This document shows, piece by piece, positions 17,755-26,265 of a stretch of DNA of 64,000 nucleotides. The DNA lies in contig NZ_SMSJ01000001.1 in NCBI RefSeq assembly GCF_004355005.1, forward strand, positions 299,071 to 363,070. The letters are read 5' to 3'. Positions within the stretch are counted from its first letter, which is position 1, and each line of letters starts with the position of its first letter. This stretch comes from Dankookia rubra. GTDB lineage: Bacteria; Pseudomonadota; Alphaproteobacteria; Acetobacterales; Acetobacteraceae. Made by a program: the position numbers and the translations under genes. The notes under the pieces were generated by a model. The model was given only the letters and a program-made list of their open reading frames with translations, was not told where the DNA came from and ran no database searches.

Positions 17755-18951
17755 ATGGAACAGCCCCAGACCATGGTCGCGCAGCCCATGCGCTACCTCG
17801 ACAAGGCCATGGGTGCGCTGCGCGACCTCGGCCTGCCGCTGCCCCCGCCGGCGGTGGAGGCAACGCCGATCACGGGCCTTTTGTCGCAGCTCGGCGACCT
17901 CGACCCGGACCGCGTCACGCTGATCGCCCGCGTCCTGAACCAGGCGACGGTGTTCAACGAGGTGGTGCGGGAGCAGATCCGCGCCATGGAGATCGCCCAG
18001 CGCTACGAGGTCGTCACCAACAGCTTCAACTCCATCCGCGACGACGCGAAGGAGATGGTGAACCAGCTCTCGGACGGCCGCATCTCAACCTGCGAGAAGC
18101 TGCGCAACATGTGGATGAACGCCACGCGCGGCGACATCTCCTCCCGCTTCCAGAAGATCCGCGACACCTACCTGGATGTCTCGAGGGACACCAAGGTGAA
18201 CATCGACCGCGAACGGGCGATCCTCGAGGCCTATCGCGACTTCCGCGGCGCCATGAAGCAGGCCGAGGTGCTGACGCTCGAGCTGCTGAAGACCGCCGAG
18301 GGCAAGCTGGCCGCGGCCAAGGCGGCGGTCGAGCAGGCTGGCGCCGCGGTGGATGCCGCGGGCAGCGTCGAGCCGGCGCAGCGCGCCCAGCTCGAGATGA
18401 CGCGCGACGAGGCGCTGCGCGCTCTGCAGGACGAGGACGGCCGCTACCAGATCTGCAAGGATCTGGCCGACAACATGGTCGTCTCCTACAACACCTCCGA
18501 GGTCATCATGGCCCGGCTGGTGCAGACCACCAGCGCGAAGGAGCGCGTCTACCAGCAATCCGTCAGCTTCTTCTCGACCAACGAGGCGGTGCTGACCGCC
18601 CTCTCCGCCTCCTTCGCCGGGCTGCACGGGCTGCACGAGAGCACGCAAACGCTGAACGCCATGAAGCAGGGCGTGGACCAGTCGCTCGAGGTGCTGGCCG
18701 ATATCGGCGGCAGGGTGCAGGAGGAAGCGCTGCGCGCCGGCTACGGCCCGACCGTCTCGGCCGCCGCGGTGCAGAAGCTGGTCGACAGCGTGGTCAACTA
18801 CCAGGACCGCTCGCGCGAGATCATCGCCGAGATGCGCGAGGCCTCGACCCGCAATGCCGAGGAGATCCGCCGCTCGGTCGAGGAGGCGAAGCAGCGCATG
18901 ACGCGCCTTGCGCAGCAGGGCGCAGCGCTCAGCCTGCCGCCGCATGGCTGA
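17755..18951 (+). CDS. All-helical protein, TelA-reminiscent, unknown function
   Basis: A 398-residue cytoplasmic-looking protein without signal peptide or membrane segment, predicted almost wholly helical. Segments such as AILEAYRDFRGAMKQAEVLT, YQICKDLADNMVVSYNTSEV and the end MREASTRNAEEIRRSVEEAK recall the layout of TelA (toxic anion resistance) proteins, but the likeness is by eye and weak. It starts an operon: the next gene overlaps its end by eight bases. Upstream is a 58-base repeat element. A structural or membrane-remodelling role with the two downstream proteins is only inference. Confidence 0.8.
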   Translation: MEQPQTMVAQPMRYLDKAMGALRDLGLPLPPPAVEATPITGLLSQLGDLDPDRVTLIARVLNQATVFNEVVREQIRAMEIAQRYEVVTNSFNSIRDDAKEMVNQLSDGRISTCEKLRNMWMNATRGDISSRFQKIRDTYLDVSRDTKVNIDRERAILEAYRDFRGAMKQAEVLTLELLKTAEGKLAAAKAAVEQAGAAVDAAGSVEPAQRAQLEMTRDEALRALQDEDGRYQICKDLADNMVVSYNTSEVIMARLVQTTSAKERVYQQSVSFFSTNEAVLTALSASFAGLHGLHESTQTLNAMKQGVDQSLEVLADIGGRVQEEALRAGYGPTVSAAAVQKLVDSVVNYQDRSREIIAEMREASTRNAEEIRRSVEEAKQRMTRLAQQGAALSLPPHG

Positions 18952-19894
18952 CACGACCCTGGCGGTGCGTCCCGCGCCGGCCCCGGCGCTGGACGAGACC
19001 ATGCTGGCGATGGACGTGGTGGACACGCTCCGCCATGCCGACCGGCTGGTGGAGCGCGAGCTGGAAGGCGATGCCCGCCGCGCCGCGTTGAAGCAGCGGC
19101 TGCGGGAGATCTATTCCGGCCAGGGTATCGCGGTGCCGGAGACGATCCTCGACCAGGGCGTGGCGGCGCTGGAGCAGCACCGCTTCACCTACACGCCGAG
19201 CCCGCCCTCCCTGGGCCGCAGCCTGGCCACGCTCTGGGTGACGCGGGCGCGCTGGGGCCGCGTCGTCGGCTTCGCGCTGGCGGCGCTTGTGCTGGCCGGC
19301 GGCGGCTGGTGGTTCGGCGTGCATGTCCCGGCGGAGCGCACGCGGATCGCCGAGCAGCAGGAGCTGAAGGAAGGGCTGCCACGCGCACTGCAGGCGGAAC
19401 ACGACCGCGTGCTCGCCGCGACCACCCTGCAGGGCCCGCGCGACCGCGCCGCCCGGCTGCTGGCGGAAGGCCGCGCTGCGGCCGGCGCCGGGGCGCTCGG
19501 TGATGCCCGCGCGCGGCTGGCCGGGCTGCAGGAACTGCAGCGCAACCTCGTCCAGGAATACCAGATCCGCATCGTCTCCCGCCCCGGCGAGCAATCCGGA
19601 GTCTGGCGCGTGCCGCAGGCCAATCCCCGTGCGCGCAACTTCTACCTGATCGTCGAGGCGCTGGACCGCGACGGCCGCCCCGTCGAGGTGCCCGTGACCT
19701 CGGAGGAGGACGGCACCACGGCACGCGTCGCCAAATGGGGCCTGCACGTGCCGGAAGCAGAGTTCGAGCGGGTGCGGCAGGAGAAGATGCGCAGCGGCCT
19801 GATCGGCGACCCCGTCGTCGGCCAGAAACGCGCCGGAGAGTTGGAACCGCGCTGGTCCGTCCCCGTCACCGGCGGGGCAATCCTGAAGTGGTGA
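18944..19894 (+). CDS. Single-pass membrane protein, DUF6384-like
   Basis: A 316-residue protein. Residues 1-100 form a charged helical cytoplasmic part (TMLAMDVVDTLRHADRLVER), about residues 104-126 are a membrane span (VVGFALAALVLAGGGWWFGV), then a coiled stretch rich in Ala/Arg, and from about residue 205 a beta-type domain (YQIRIVSRPGEQSGVWRVPQ) ending GAILKW. The N-terminal part resembles what is called DUF6384; I am not certain of the name. The ATG overlaps the upstream stop by eight bases and the next gene follows after seven, so the three are one operon. The C-terminal domain should lie across the membrane from the N-terminal part. Confidence 0.8.
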   Translation: MADTTLAVRPAPAPALDETMLAMDVVDTLRHADRLVERELEGDARRAALKQRLREIYSGQGIAVPETILDQGVAALEQHRFTYTPSPPSLGRSLATLWVTRARWGRVVGFALAALVLAGGGWWFGVHVPAERTRIAEQQELKEGLPRALQAEHDRVLAATTLQGPRDRAARLLAEGRAAAGAGALGDARARLAGLQELQRNLVQEYQIRIVSRPGEQSGVWRVPQANPRARNFYLIVEALDRDGRPVEVPVTSEEDGTTARVAKWGLHVPEAEFERVRQEKMRSGLIGDPVVGQKRAGELEPRWSVPVTGGAILKW

Positions 19895-19901
19895 CCCGGC
19901 C

Positions 19902-21371
19902 ATGCTGAGCGGCTTCCAGCTCCTCGACAGCGTCGACGACCGGCTGCGCCGGGCCGAGCAGGAGGCGCAATCGGCCGAGGCCGAGGCGGCCAACCTGCAG
20001 CAGCGGCGGGCGGCGGTGCGCGCCGCCCAGGCCGAGGCTCTGCGGACCCTGGCACGGCTGCGGGCCCAGTCGCTGCGCGACGGCGGCGCCGCGCTCGGCC
20101 AGCTCGACGCCGCCGAGGAAGAGGTGCGCGCCCTGCTGCAGGCGCGCGGCGAGGCGGCGGCTGCGGCGGATGCCGTGGTGGCCGAACGCCGCGCCGCACT
20201 GGACGCCGCCCAGGCCGAGCGCGATCGGCGCGCCGCGGCGCTGCAGGCGGCCGAGGCGGCGCAGCACCAGGCACTCGACGCAGCCCGGGCACGGGCCGAG
20301 GCAGATCCCGAATTCCAGCGGCTGCGCGCGGGTGCCGAGGAGGCCGCGCGGATAGCCCAGCACGCCGCGGAGAAGGCCGCCTTCGCGCGCGACGACCTGG
20401 CCACCAAGGGCAAGCCCTATCTCGACGATCCGCTCTTCGCCTATCTCTGGCGGCGGGGCTGGGGCACCGCCGCCTATCGCGCCGGGCCGCTGGTCCGGCT
20501 GCTGGATGGCTGGGTCGCCCGGGTGGCGCGGTACGAGCCGGCGCGGCGCAACTACGCCCTGCTGGAATCGCTGCCAGCCGGCCTCGCCGGCCACGCGGCG
20601 CGGATGCGCGAGCAGGCGGCGGCGACCGAGGCGGCACTCGCTGCCCGCCTGCGCAGCTCGGCCGGCCTGCCGGAGGGCGACGACCTGGCCGCGCCGCGCG
20701 AGGCGCTCGACATGGCCGAGGCGGCGCTGGAAGCAGCCGCCCACCGGGCCGAGGAGGCCCGTGCGGCGCTGGCCGGGCAGGAGGCCGCGGCCTTGCGCGA
20801 GGCGACCGCGCGGATGGAGGCGGCGCTCGCGGCCGAGAGCCTGCAATCGCTGCGCTCCGCCGCCCTGCGGACCCCCATGCGGGACGACGACGAGGTGGTC
20901 GCCCGGCTGGAAGCCGCGGCGGCCGGGGCGGCGCGGCTCGACCGCGCGCTGGCCAGCGCCGAGGCCCAGGCGACCGAGGCGCGGCGCCGGGCGCAGGAGG
21001 TCGCGGCGATCCGCGAGGAGATGCGGAGCCGCGGCGTCCGCCGCGACCATTGGGGGTTCAACGACGGCGCCCTCGTCGGCGTGCTGATCGGCGACCTGTT
21101 GCGCGGCACGCTGTCGCGCGACGGGTTCTGGGACCGGCTGGAACGCCAGCGGGTGCCGCACCAGGACCCCTGGGGCGCCGGCGGCGCCGGCGGTCCTTGG
21201 TCGGGCGGCGGCGGTGGCGGCGGGCCCTGGGGCGGCGGCTGGGGGGCTCCCTCTGGCGGCGGTGGCTGGGGCGCGCCCTCGGGCGGCTTCGGTGGCGGCG
21301 GCTTCCGCACCGGAGGGAGCATGGACAGCGGCTCGGGCAGCGGGGCGTTCAAGACCGGCGGCGGGTTCTGA
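19902..21371 (+). CDS. Long coiled-coil protein with Gly-rich tail, unknown function
   Basis: A 489-residue protein. Residues 1-165 and 205-375 are Ala/Glu/Arg-rich coiled coil. Between them is a more ordered piece (KPYLDDPLFAYLWRRGWGT). About residues 384-402 (WGFNDGALVGVLIGDLLRG) are hydrophobic enough to touch a membrane, and residues from about 425 to the end are Gly/Trp/Ser-rich low complexity closing with FKTGGGF. No known domain is recognised. It is the third gene of the operon with the TelA-reminiscent and single-pass membrane proteins. The tail may be partly disordered or drive assembly. Confidence 0.8.
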   Translation: MLSGFQLLDSVDDRLRRAEQEAQSAEAEAANLQQRRAAVRAAQAEALRTLARLRAQSLRDGGAALGQLDAAEEEVRALLQARGEAAAAADAVVAERRAALDAAQAERDRRAAALQAAEAAQHQALDAARARAEADPEFQRLRAGAEEAARIAQHAAEKAAFARDDLATKGKPYLDDPLFAYLWRRGWGTAAYRAGPLVRLLDGWVARVARYEPARRNYALLESLPAGLAGHAARMREQAAATEAALAARLRSSAGLPEGDDLAAPREALDMAEAALEAAAHRAEEARAALAGQEAAALREATARMEAALAAESLQSLRSAALRTPMRDDDEVVARLEAAAAGAARLDRALASAEAQATEARRRAQEVAAIREEMRSRGVRRDHWGFNDGALVGVLIGDLLRGTLSRDGFWDRLERQRVPHQDPWGAGGAGGPWSGGGGGGGPWGGGWGAPSGGGGWGAPSGGFGGGGFRTGGSMDSGSGSGAFKTGGGF

Positions 21372-21399
21372 TCGCACCGGCCGGGCTCCAAGGGCCACC

Positions 21400-21873
21400 T
21401 CACACCGGCACGTCGCCCGGCGGCTTCAGCGCGGTGAGCACGAAGGAACTCCGCGTCTCCTTGACCCCGGGCATCCGCAGCAGCGCCTTCAGGGCAAACT
21501 CCGCATAGGCCTCGAAATCCGCGGCCAGGACGTGCAGCAGGTAATCCATCTCGCCGCTCATCGCATAGGCGGCCAGCACCTCCGGCCGCGCGGCCAGGGC
21601 CTTGTGGAAGCGTTCCACCACCTCCTCGGCATGGCTCTCGAGCGCCACCATGACGAAGGCCTGCAGCGGCAGGCCGAGCCGGCCAGGGTCCAGCACCGCG
21701 GCATAGCGGGCGATCACCCCGGCCTCCTCCAGCCGCTTGACCCGGCGCTGGCAGGGCGTGGCGGAAAGCCCGACCTGCTCGGCCAGCGCCACCACCGGCA
21801 ACCGGCCGTCGCGCTGCAGGGCGCGCAGGATGCGGCGGTCGATGGCATCCAGATCGATGGTGGCTTTCGCCAT
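21400..21873 (-). CDS. Lrp/AsnC family transcriptional regulator
   Basis: A 157-residue regulator. The N-terminal helix-turn-helix is AIDRRILRALQRDGRLPVVALA to TPCQRRVKRLEEAGVI. The RAM/AsnC ligand domain covers the rest (FVMVALESHAEEVVERF, AYAMSGEMDYLLHVLAADFE). Such proteins sense amino acids and form octamers. It is divergent from phhA-hppD with a 114-base spacer, so it is the likely controller of phenylalanine/tyrosine breakdown, responding to an aromatic amino acid. The start ATG is at 21871-21873. Confidence 0.92.
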   Translation of the reverse strand: MAKATIDLDAIDRRILRALQRDGRLPVVALAEQVGLSATPCQRRVKRLEEAGVIARYAAVLDPGRLGLPLQAFVMVALESHAEEVVERFHKALAARPEVLAAYAMSGEMDYLLHVLAADFEAYAEFALKALLRMPGVKETRSSFVLTALKPPGDVPV

Positions 21874-21987
21874 GGAGAAACCCCGAAGCAGTGGAATCCG
21901 CCAATCGTGGCGAAGGGGAGAGGCATCTTCGCCGAAAACCCCTCCCCCTGCTCGGGCATTCTAGCAGCAAGGATGGGAGCGGCCGCG
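21874..21987. promoter_or_regulatory. Divergent control region between lrp-type regulator and phhA
   Basis: This 114-base spacer must hold the promoters of both divergent units and, by family habit, Lrp-type binding sites. It is less GC-rich than the genes. I cannot point to exact -35/-10 boxes or a clear operator repeat. Confidence 0.4.
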
Positions 21988-22824
21988 ATGGAAGGAAGCC
22001 TCTGCGACTTGCCGACCGGTCTGCGCGGCGATTATGCCGCCGCCGGGGCGGACTTCACCCTGCCGCAGGGCTGGGCCACCTACACGTCGGCCGACCACGC
22101 GACCTGGCGCACGCTCTATGCCCGCCAGGCGGCGCTGCTGCCGCGCCATGCCGCGGCGGCCTTCCGCGAGGGGCTGGCGCGGCTGGACTTCACCACCGGC
22201 GTGCCGGATTTCGCCGCGGCCTCCACCCGGCTGCGCGCGGCAACCGGATGGTCGCTGGTGGCGGTGCCCGGGCTGCTGCCCGATGACGCCTTCTTCGCCC
22301 ATCTCGCCGCCCGCCGCTTCCCCGCGACCCGCTGGATCCGCCGGCCGGAGGAGCTGGACTACATCGTCGAGCCCGACATCTTCCACGACGCCTTCGGCCA
22401 TGTGCCGCTGCTGACCCAGCCGGATTTCGCCCGCTTCCTCGAAGCCTATGGCCGGCTCGGCGAGACCGCCGCACGGATCGGCGCGCTGAAGCCATTGGCG
22501 CGACTCTACTGGCACATGGTCGAATTCGGCCTGGTGCGCGAGGGCGGCGCGATCCGCGCCTATGGCGCCGGCATCCTCTCCTCCTCCGCCGAGACGCTGC
22601 ACGCGACCGAGGGCACGGCGGCGCGCCGGCTGCGCTTCGATGCCCGCCGCGTGCTGCGCAGCGACTACTGCATCGACCACCTGCAGCCGACCTACTTCGT
22701 CATCGACGACTATGCCGAACTGTTCGGCGCGATGCGCGGTCTGCCGGCGCTGCTGGCCGAGGCGCGCGATGCCGAGCCCATCCCGCCGGGTGCCGCCGCG
22801 CCGGGCGACCACCATAGTTCCTGA
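21988..22824 (+). CDS. phhA: Phenylalanine 4-monooxygenase
   Basis: A 278-residue pterin-dependent hydroxylase that converts phenylalanine to tyrosine. The iron ligands are visible: His133 and His138 in DIFHDAFGHVPLL and Glu179 in LYWHMVEFGLV. The length fits the single-domain bacterial form. The ATG at 21988 is preferred because GGGAG stands eight bases upstream; an ATG five codons earlier (21973) has no usable site. hppD follows 10 bases downstream, making a two-step phenylalanine to 4-hydroxyphenylpyruvate route (with a transaminase elsewhere) and then homogentisate. Confidence 0.95.
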   Translation: MEGSLCDLPTGLRGDYAAAGADFTLPQGWATYTSADHATWRTLYARQAALLPRHAAAAFREGLARLDFTTGVPDFAAASTRLRAATGWSLVAVPGLLPDDAFFAHLAARRFPATRWIRRPEELDYIVEPDIFHDAFGHVPLLTQPDFARFLEAYGRLGETAARIGALKPLARLYWHMVEFGLVREGGAIRAYGAGILSSSAETLHATEGTAARRLRFDARRVLRSDYCIDHLQPTYFVIDDYAELFGAMRGLPALLAEARDAEPIPPGAAAPGDHHSS

Positions 22825-22834
22825 GGAGACATCC

Positions 22835-23938
22835 ATGGACATCCCACCTGATCGCACACCGCTGGCCGGCGTCATCTCCGAGGCCAACCCGATGGGCACC
22901 GACGGCTTCGAGTTCGTCGAGTTCACCGGCCCCGACCTGCCGGCGCTGGAGGCGCTGTTCACCCGGCTCGGCTTCCGGGCCGTGGCGCATCACCGCAGCA
23001 AGCAGGTGACACTCTGGCGCCAGGGCGACGTGAACTTCATCCTGAACGCCGAGCCCGAGAGCTTCGCCCAGGCTTTCCAGCGCGTGCACGGCCCCTGCGC
23101 CTGCGCCATGGCCTTCCGCGTGGCGGATGCCGCCGCGGCCTACAGGCGGGCGATCGAACTGGGCGCCAAGCCGGTGCTCGGCCGGGTCGGGCCGATGGAG
23201 CTGAACATCCCAGCCATCGAGGGCATCGGCGGCAGCCTGCTCTACTTCGTCGACCGCTACGGCCCGCGAGGCAGCATCTACGACGTCGATTTCCGCTGGG
23301 TGGAGGGCATCGACGCCAGGCCGCAGGGCAAAGGCCTGACGGTCATCGACCACCTGACCCACAACGTGCACCGCGGGCGCATGGATGTCTGGTGGGATTT
23401 CTACGCGAAACTCTTCAACTTCCGCGAGATCCGCTATTTCGACATCGAGGGCAAGCTGACCGGGCTCAAGTCGCGCGCCCTCACCTCCCCCTGCGGCCAG
23501 ATCCGCATCCCGATCAACGAGAGCAGCGACGACAAGTCGCAGATCGAGGAGTACCTGCGCGCCTATGGCGGCGAGGGCATCCAGCACATCGCCCTCGGCA
23601 CCACCGACATCTTCGCCAGCGTCGAGGGCATGCGGGCGGCCGGCGTTGAGTTCATGGACACGCCCGACACCTACTACGAACTGCTGCCAAAGCGCATGCC
23701 GGACCTCGCCGCCGAAGAGATCGCGCGGCTGGCGAAGAACCGCATCCTGACCGATGGCGCGCCGACGCCGGAAGGCGGCCGGCTGCTGCAGATCTTCACC
23801 GGTACCGTCATCGGCCCGATCTTCTTCGAGCTGATCCAGCGGAAGGGCGACCAGGGCTTCGGCGAGGGCAATTTCCGTGCCCTCTTCGAGAGCATCGAAC
23901 TCGACCAGATCCGCCGCGGCGTGCTGGCGGCGCAATAG
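22835..23938 (+). CDS. hppD: 4-hydroxyphenylpyruvate dioxygenase
   Basis: A 367-residue iron oxygenase that makes homogentisate from 4-hydroxyphenylpyruvate. The three metal ligands are in place: His173 (IDHLTHNV), His251 (GIQHIALGT) and Glu332 (IFFELIQRKG). Two vicinal-oxygen-chelate halves are present; the C-terminal half carries the active site. RBS GAGGAGA precedes the ATG. It is co-transcribed with phhA. Genes for the next steps (homogentisate dioxygenase and on) are not in the window. Confidence 0.96.
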   Translation: MDIPPDRTPLAGVISEANPMGTDGFEFVEFTGPDLPALEALFTRLGFRAVAHHRSKQVTLWRQGDVNFILNAEPESFAQAFQRVHGPCACAMAFRVADAAAAYRRAIELGAKPVLGRVGPMELNIPAIEGIGGSLLYFVDRYGPRGSIYDVDFRWVEGIDARPQGKGLTVIDHLTHNVHRGRMDVWWDFYAKLFNFREIRYFDIEGKLTGLKSRALTSPCGQIRIPINESSDDKSQIEEYLRAYGGEGIQHIALGTTDIFASVEGMRAAGVEFMDTPDTYYELLPKRMPDLAAEEIARLAKNRILTDGAPTPEGGRLLQIFTGTVIGPIFFELIQRKGDQGFGEGNFRALFESIELDQIRRGVLAAQ

Positions 23939-24041
23939 GGCCGCGGGGGCTTGCGTTCAACAGCGAGCGCAAACCTCCCGAGCCCGCATGTTCCGGCGTT
24001 GATCGACGCGTCCGGGCCTTCGCACTTTGGCGCGATCCGCT

Positions 24042-24329
24042 TCAGCGGCGGTCGGCGTCGCGCGGATTGGGCCGCGGCATCGCTTTCGGGTCGCTGCCGG
24101 TGAGCTCGCGGTAGAGCTGGTCCACCTCCTTGGCTTCCCCGGACTGGCCTGCCTGCGGCATGCCGAGGGCGCGCTCGCGTGCCTCGACCTCGCTCGGGTT
24201 CGGCTGGTGGGTGCGGTAATCCCAGACCGGGCCGATGCGCTCCGGCGGCGCCGTCGGCTCGGCGCGTTGCGCCAAGGCCACGGGGCCGAGCAGCGTCGCC
24301 GCCACGATTGCCCATCCAGTGCCGCGCAT
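24042..24329 (-). CDS. Small secreted protein, unknown function
   Basis: A 95-residue protein with a signal peptide (MRGTGWAIVAATLLGPVALA, cleavage likely after LAQ) and a Pro/charged mature part containing RIGPVWDYRTHQPNPSEVEA and ending in RPNPRDADRR. The ATG at 24327-24329 has GAGGAGG about eight bases upstream; the frame is open further but the extension looks random. It stands alone between hppD and fliJ. No family is recognised; the periplasm is the likely place. Confidence 0.65.
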   Translation of the reverse strand: MRGTGWAIVAATLLGPVALAQRAEPTAPPERIGPVWDYRTHQPNPSEVEARERALGMPQAGQSGEAKEVDQLYRELTGSDPKAMPRPNPRDADRR

Positions 24330-24394
24330 CGCCGCCGCCTCCTCGCTCCTGCCGAGGATAACGCGCGACACCTGCCGGTTGTGCCATGATGACA

Positions 24395-24793
24395 TCATTC
24401 GGCCGGGCGGCGGCGCCGCGCCGCCTCGTCCAGCAGCGCCTGGGCCTGGCGCAGCGCTCGGCGTCGCGCCTCGGCTGCCCGGCGCTCCCGCAACAGTTCG
24501 ACGGCGCGTTCTGCCGCGCGGCATTCCGCCACCACCGCCTGGGCATCCCGCCGGCGGGTGGCGGCCTGATCCTGCGCCAGCGCCGCCCGGTCCCGCGACG
24601 CCAAGCCGCGCGGCAGCCAGAGCCGCCAGGCGGCATCGCCGACCGCATGCTCGGCCGGCAGCGCCGCCGCGGCCGCCGCGTGACGTTCGGCGGCCGCCGT
24701 CTCCTGCCCCACCTGCACCGCCAGCCGGCGCTTGGCCTCGGCCGTCTCCAGCCAGCGCAGCCGCGCCAGGGCGGCGATCGGGTCACGCGCCAT
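24395..24793 (-). CDS. fliJ: FliJ-like flagellar export chaperone
   Basis: A 132-residue protein, Ala/Arg/Glu-rich and predicted to be one long helical hairpin, beginning MARDPIAALARLRWLETAEA. Size, helical nature and position directly after fliI fit FliJ, the stalk-like partner of the export ATPase ring. Sequence identity in this family is low, so the call rests mainly on context. Its ATG overlaps the fliI end by 11 bases. Confidence 0.7.
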   Translation of the reverse strand: MARDPIAALARLRWLETAEAKRRLAVQVGQETAAAERHAAAAAALPAEHAVGDAAWRLWLPRGLASRDRAALAQDQAATRRRDAQAVVAECRAAERAVELLRERRAAEARRRALRQAQALLDEAARRRRPAE

Positions 24794-26153
24794 CGAGCGC
24801 CTCGGCCAGGGCAGCGAAAGCCGCCTCCACCGTCCCGGGCTCGCCCTTGCCCTGGGCCAGCATCGCCTCGATCCGCGGCGCGAGGAGGATCGCCTCGTCG
24901 ACCGCCGGGTCGGTGCCGGCGCGATAGGCGCCGAGGCGGACGAGGTCGGCCATCTCGGCATGCAGTGACAGGATGCGCCGTGCCCGCAGCATCAAGGCGC
25001 GTTCCTCGGGCGAGAGGCAGCCCGGCACGGTGCGCGAGAGGCTGCGCAGCACGTCGACCGCCGGGTATCGCCCGGCCTCGCCGATCCGCCGGTCCAGCAC
25101 GACATGGCCATCGAGGATGCCGCGCACCGCGTCGGCAACCGGCTCGTCATGGTCGTCGCCCTCGACCAGCACGGTGAAAAGGCCGGTGATGCTGCCCGGA
25201 TTGCCCTCCGCCCGCGGCCCGGCACGTTCCAGCAGCCGTGGCAGCTCGGCGAAGACGCCGGGGGTATAGCCGCGGGTCGCCGGCGGCTCCCCCGCCGCCA
25301 GGCCGATCTCGCGCAGCGCCATGGCGAAGCGCGTGACGCTGTCCATCAGCAGCAGCACCCGCTGCCCGGTCTCGGCGAAATGCTCGGCGACCGCCATGGC
25401 GGCATAGGCGGCTTCCCGCCGCAGCAGCGCCGGGCTGTCCGAGGTGGCGCATATGACCACCGAGCGCGCCAGACCCGCGGGGCCAAGGTCGTCCTCGAGG
25501 AATTCGCGCAGTTCCCGCCCCCTCTCCCCCACCAGGCCCAGCACGACGACGTCGCAATCCGCATTGGCGGCGAGCATCGCCAGCAGCGTGGACTTGCCGA
25601 CGCCCGAGGCGGCAAACAGGCCGAGCCGCTGGCCGCGCCGGCAGGTGGCGAAGGCGTCCAGCACCCGGACGCCGAGGTCGAGCCGCGGCCCGAGCCGCGC
25701 CCTTTGACCGGCCGGCGGCGGTGCGGCACGCAGCGGGCGCGGATCGGCGCCGGGCCGCAGGGGGCCGAGCCCATCCAGCGGCCGGCCCAGCGGGTCGACC
25801 ACCCGGCCGAGCCAGGACGCATCGACCCCGAGCGCGGCGGGCGGGGCGAGCCGCGCCACCGTGCCGGCGCCGATCCCTTCCAGCGGGGCGAAGGCGAGCG
25901 CGGTGGCGAGGCCGTCCCGCAGCGCCACGACCTCCCCCGCCACCGGCGCATCACCGGGTCCTTGCAGTTCCAGTCGCGCCCCGAGGCGGAACCAGGGTGC
26001 GAGACCTTCGATGGAGAATGAGACGCTTGCGGCTGATACAACCTTTCCGTGCAGTTCGATCCTGGGGATGCGGCCCATTGCCGCAGCCGCGGTCCGGAAG
26101 CGCGCAACCACCTGATTTCCCTCGCATCGTATGAATGAGGTGAGATCGTTCAT
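24783..26153 (-). CDS. fliI: Flagellar protein export ATPase FliI
   Basis: A 456-residue F1-beta-like ATPase that drives export of flagellar parts. Walker A is LFAASGVGKSTLLAML (about residues 179-194), the next block is GLVGERGRELREFLEDDLG, and Walker B is RVLLLMDSVTRFAMALREIG. The C-terminal block has the family signature GYTPGVFAELPRLLERAG. The ATG at 26151-26153 is chosen over an in-frame TTG at 26192. It is divergent from ctrA. fliJ follows with an 11-base overlap; no other flagellar genes are in the window. Confidence 0.93.
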   Translation of the reverse strand: MNDLTSFIRCEGNQVVARFRTAAAAMGRIPRIELHGKVVSAASVSFSIEGLAPWFRLGARLELQGPGDAPVAGEVVALRDGLATALAFAPLEGIGAGTVARLAPPAALGVDASWLGRVVDPLGRPLDGLGPLRPGADPRPLRAAPPPAGQRARLGPRLDLGVRVLDAFATCRRGQRLGLFAASGVGKSTLLAMLAANADCDVVVLGLVGERGRELREFLEDDLGPAGLARSVVICATSDSPALLRREAAYAAMAVAEHFAETGQRVLLLMDSVTRFAMALREIGLAAGEPPATRGYTPGVFAELPRLLERAGPRAEGNPGSITGLFTVLVEGDDHDEPVADAVRGILDGHVVLDRRIGEAGRYPAVDVLRSLSRTVPGCLSPEERALMLRARRILSLHAEMADLVRLGAYRAGTDPAVDEAILLAPRIEAMLAQGKGEPGTVEAAFAALAEALDGA

Positions 26154-26185
26154 CTTTCCTAAGCGATCGGTCTCGGAAAACGATA

Positions 26186-26251
26186 CACGCAACGCGTGAA
26201 TTTCTTCTTCACACAGCGCGCTGAGGTGCTAGTTTTTGCACGCAATACGTG
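26186..26251. promoter_or_regulatory. Paired CACGCAA-type palindromes in the fliI-ctrA control region
   Basis: Two 13-base sites stand 53 bases apart: CACGCAACGCGTG (26186-26198) and CACGCAATACGTG (26239-26251). Each has inverted CACG/CGTG ends, the first a perfect 5-3-5 repeat. The second lies just upstream of the ctrA ribosome site. They may be an operator for ctrA or for both divergent genes; the binding protein is unknown. Confidence 0.5.
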
Positions 26252-26265
26252 TGGAGGACCCCAGA

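Noticed and set aside
23939-24041. Short inverted repeat TTGCG/CGCAA after hppD as a terminator
   Set aside because: The five-base stem with a 12-base loop and no T run is too weak to call.
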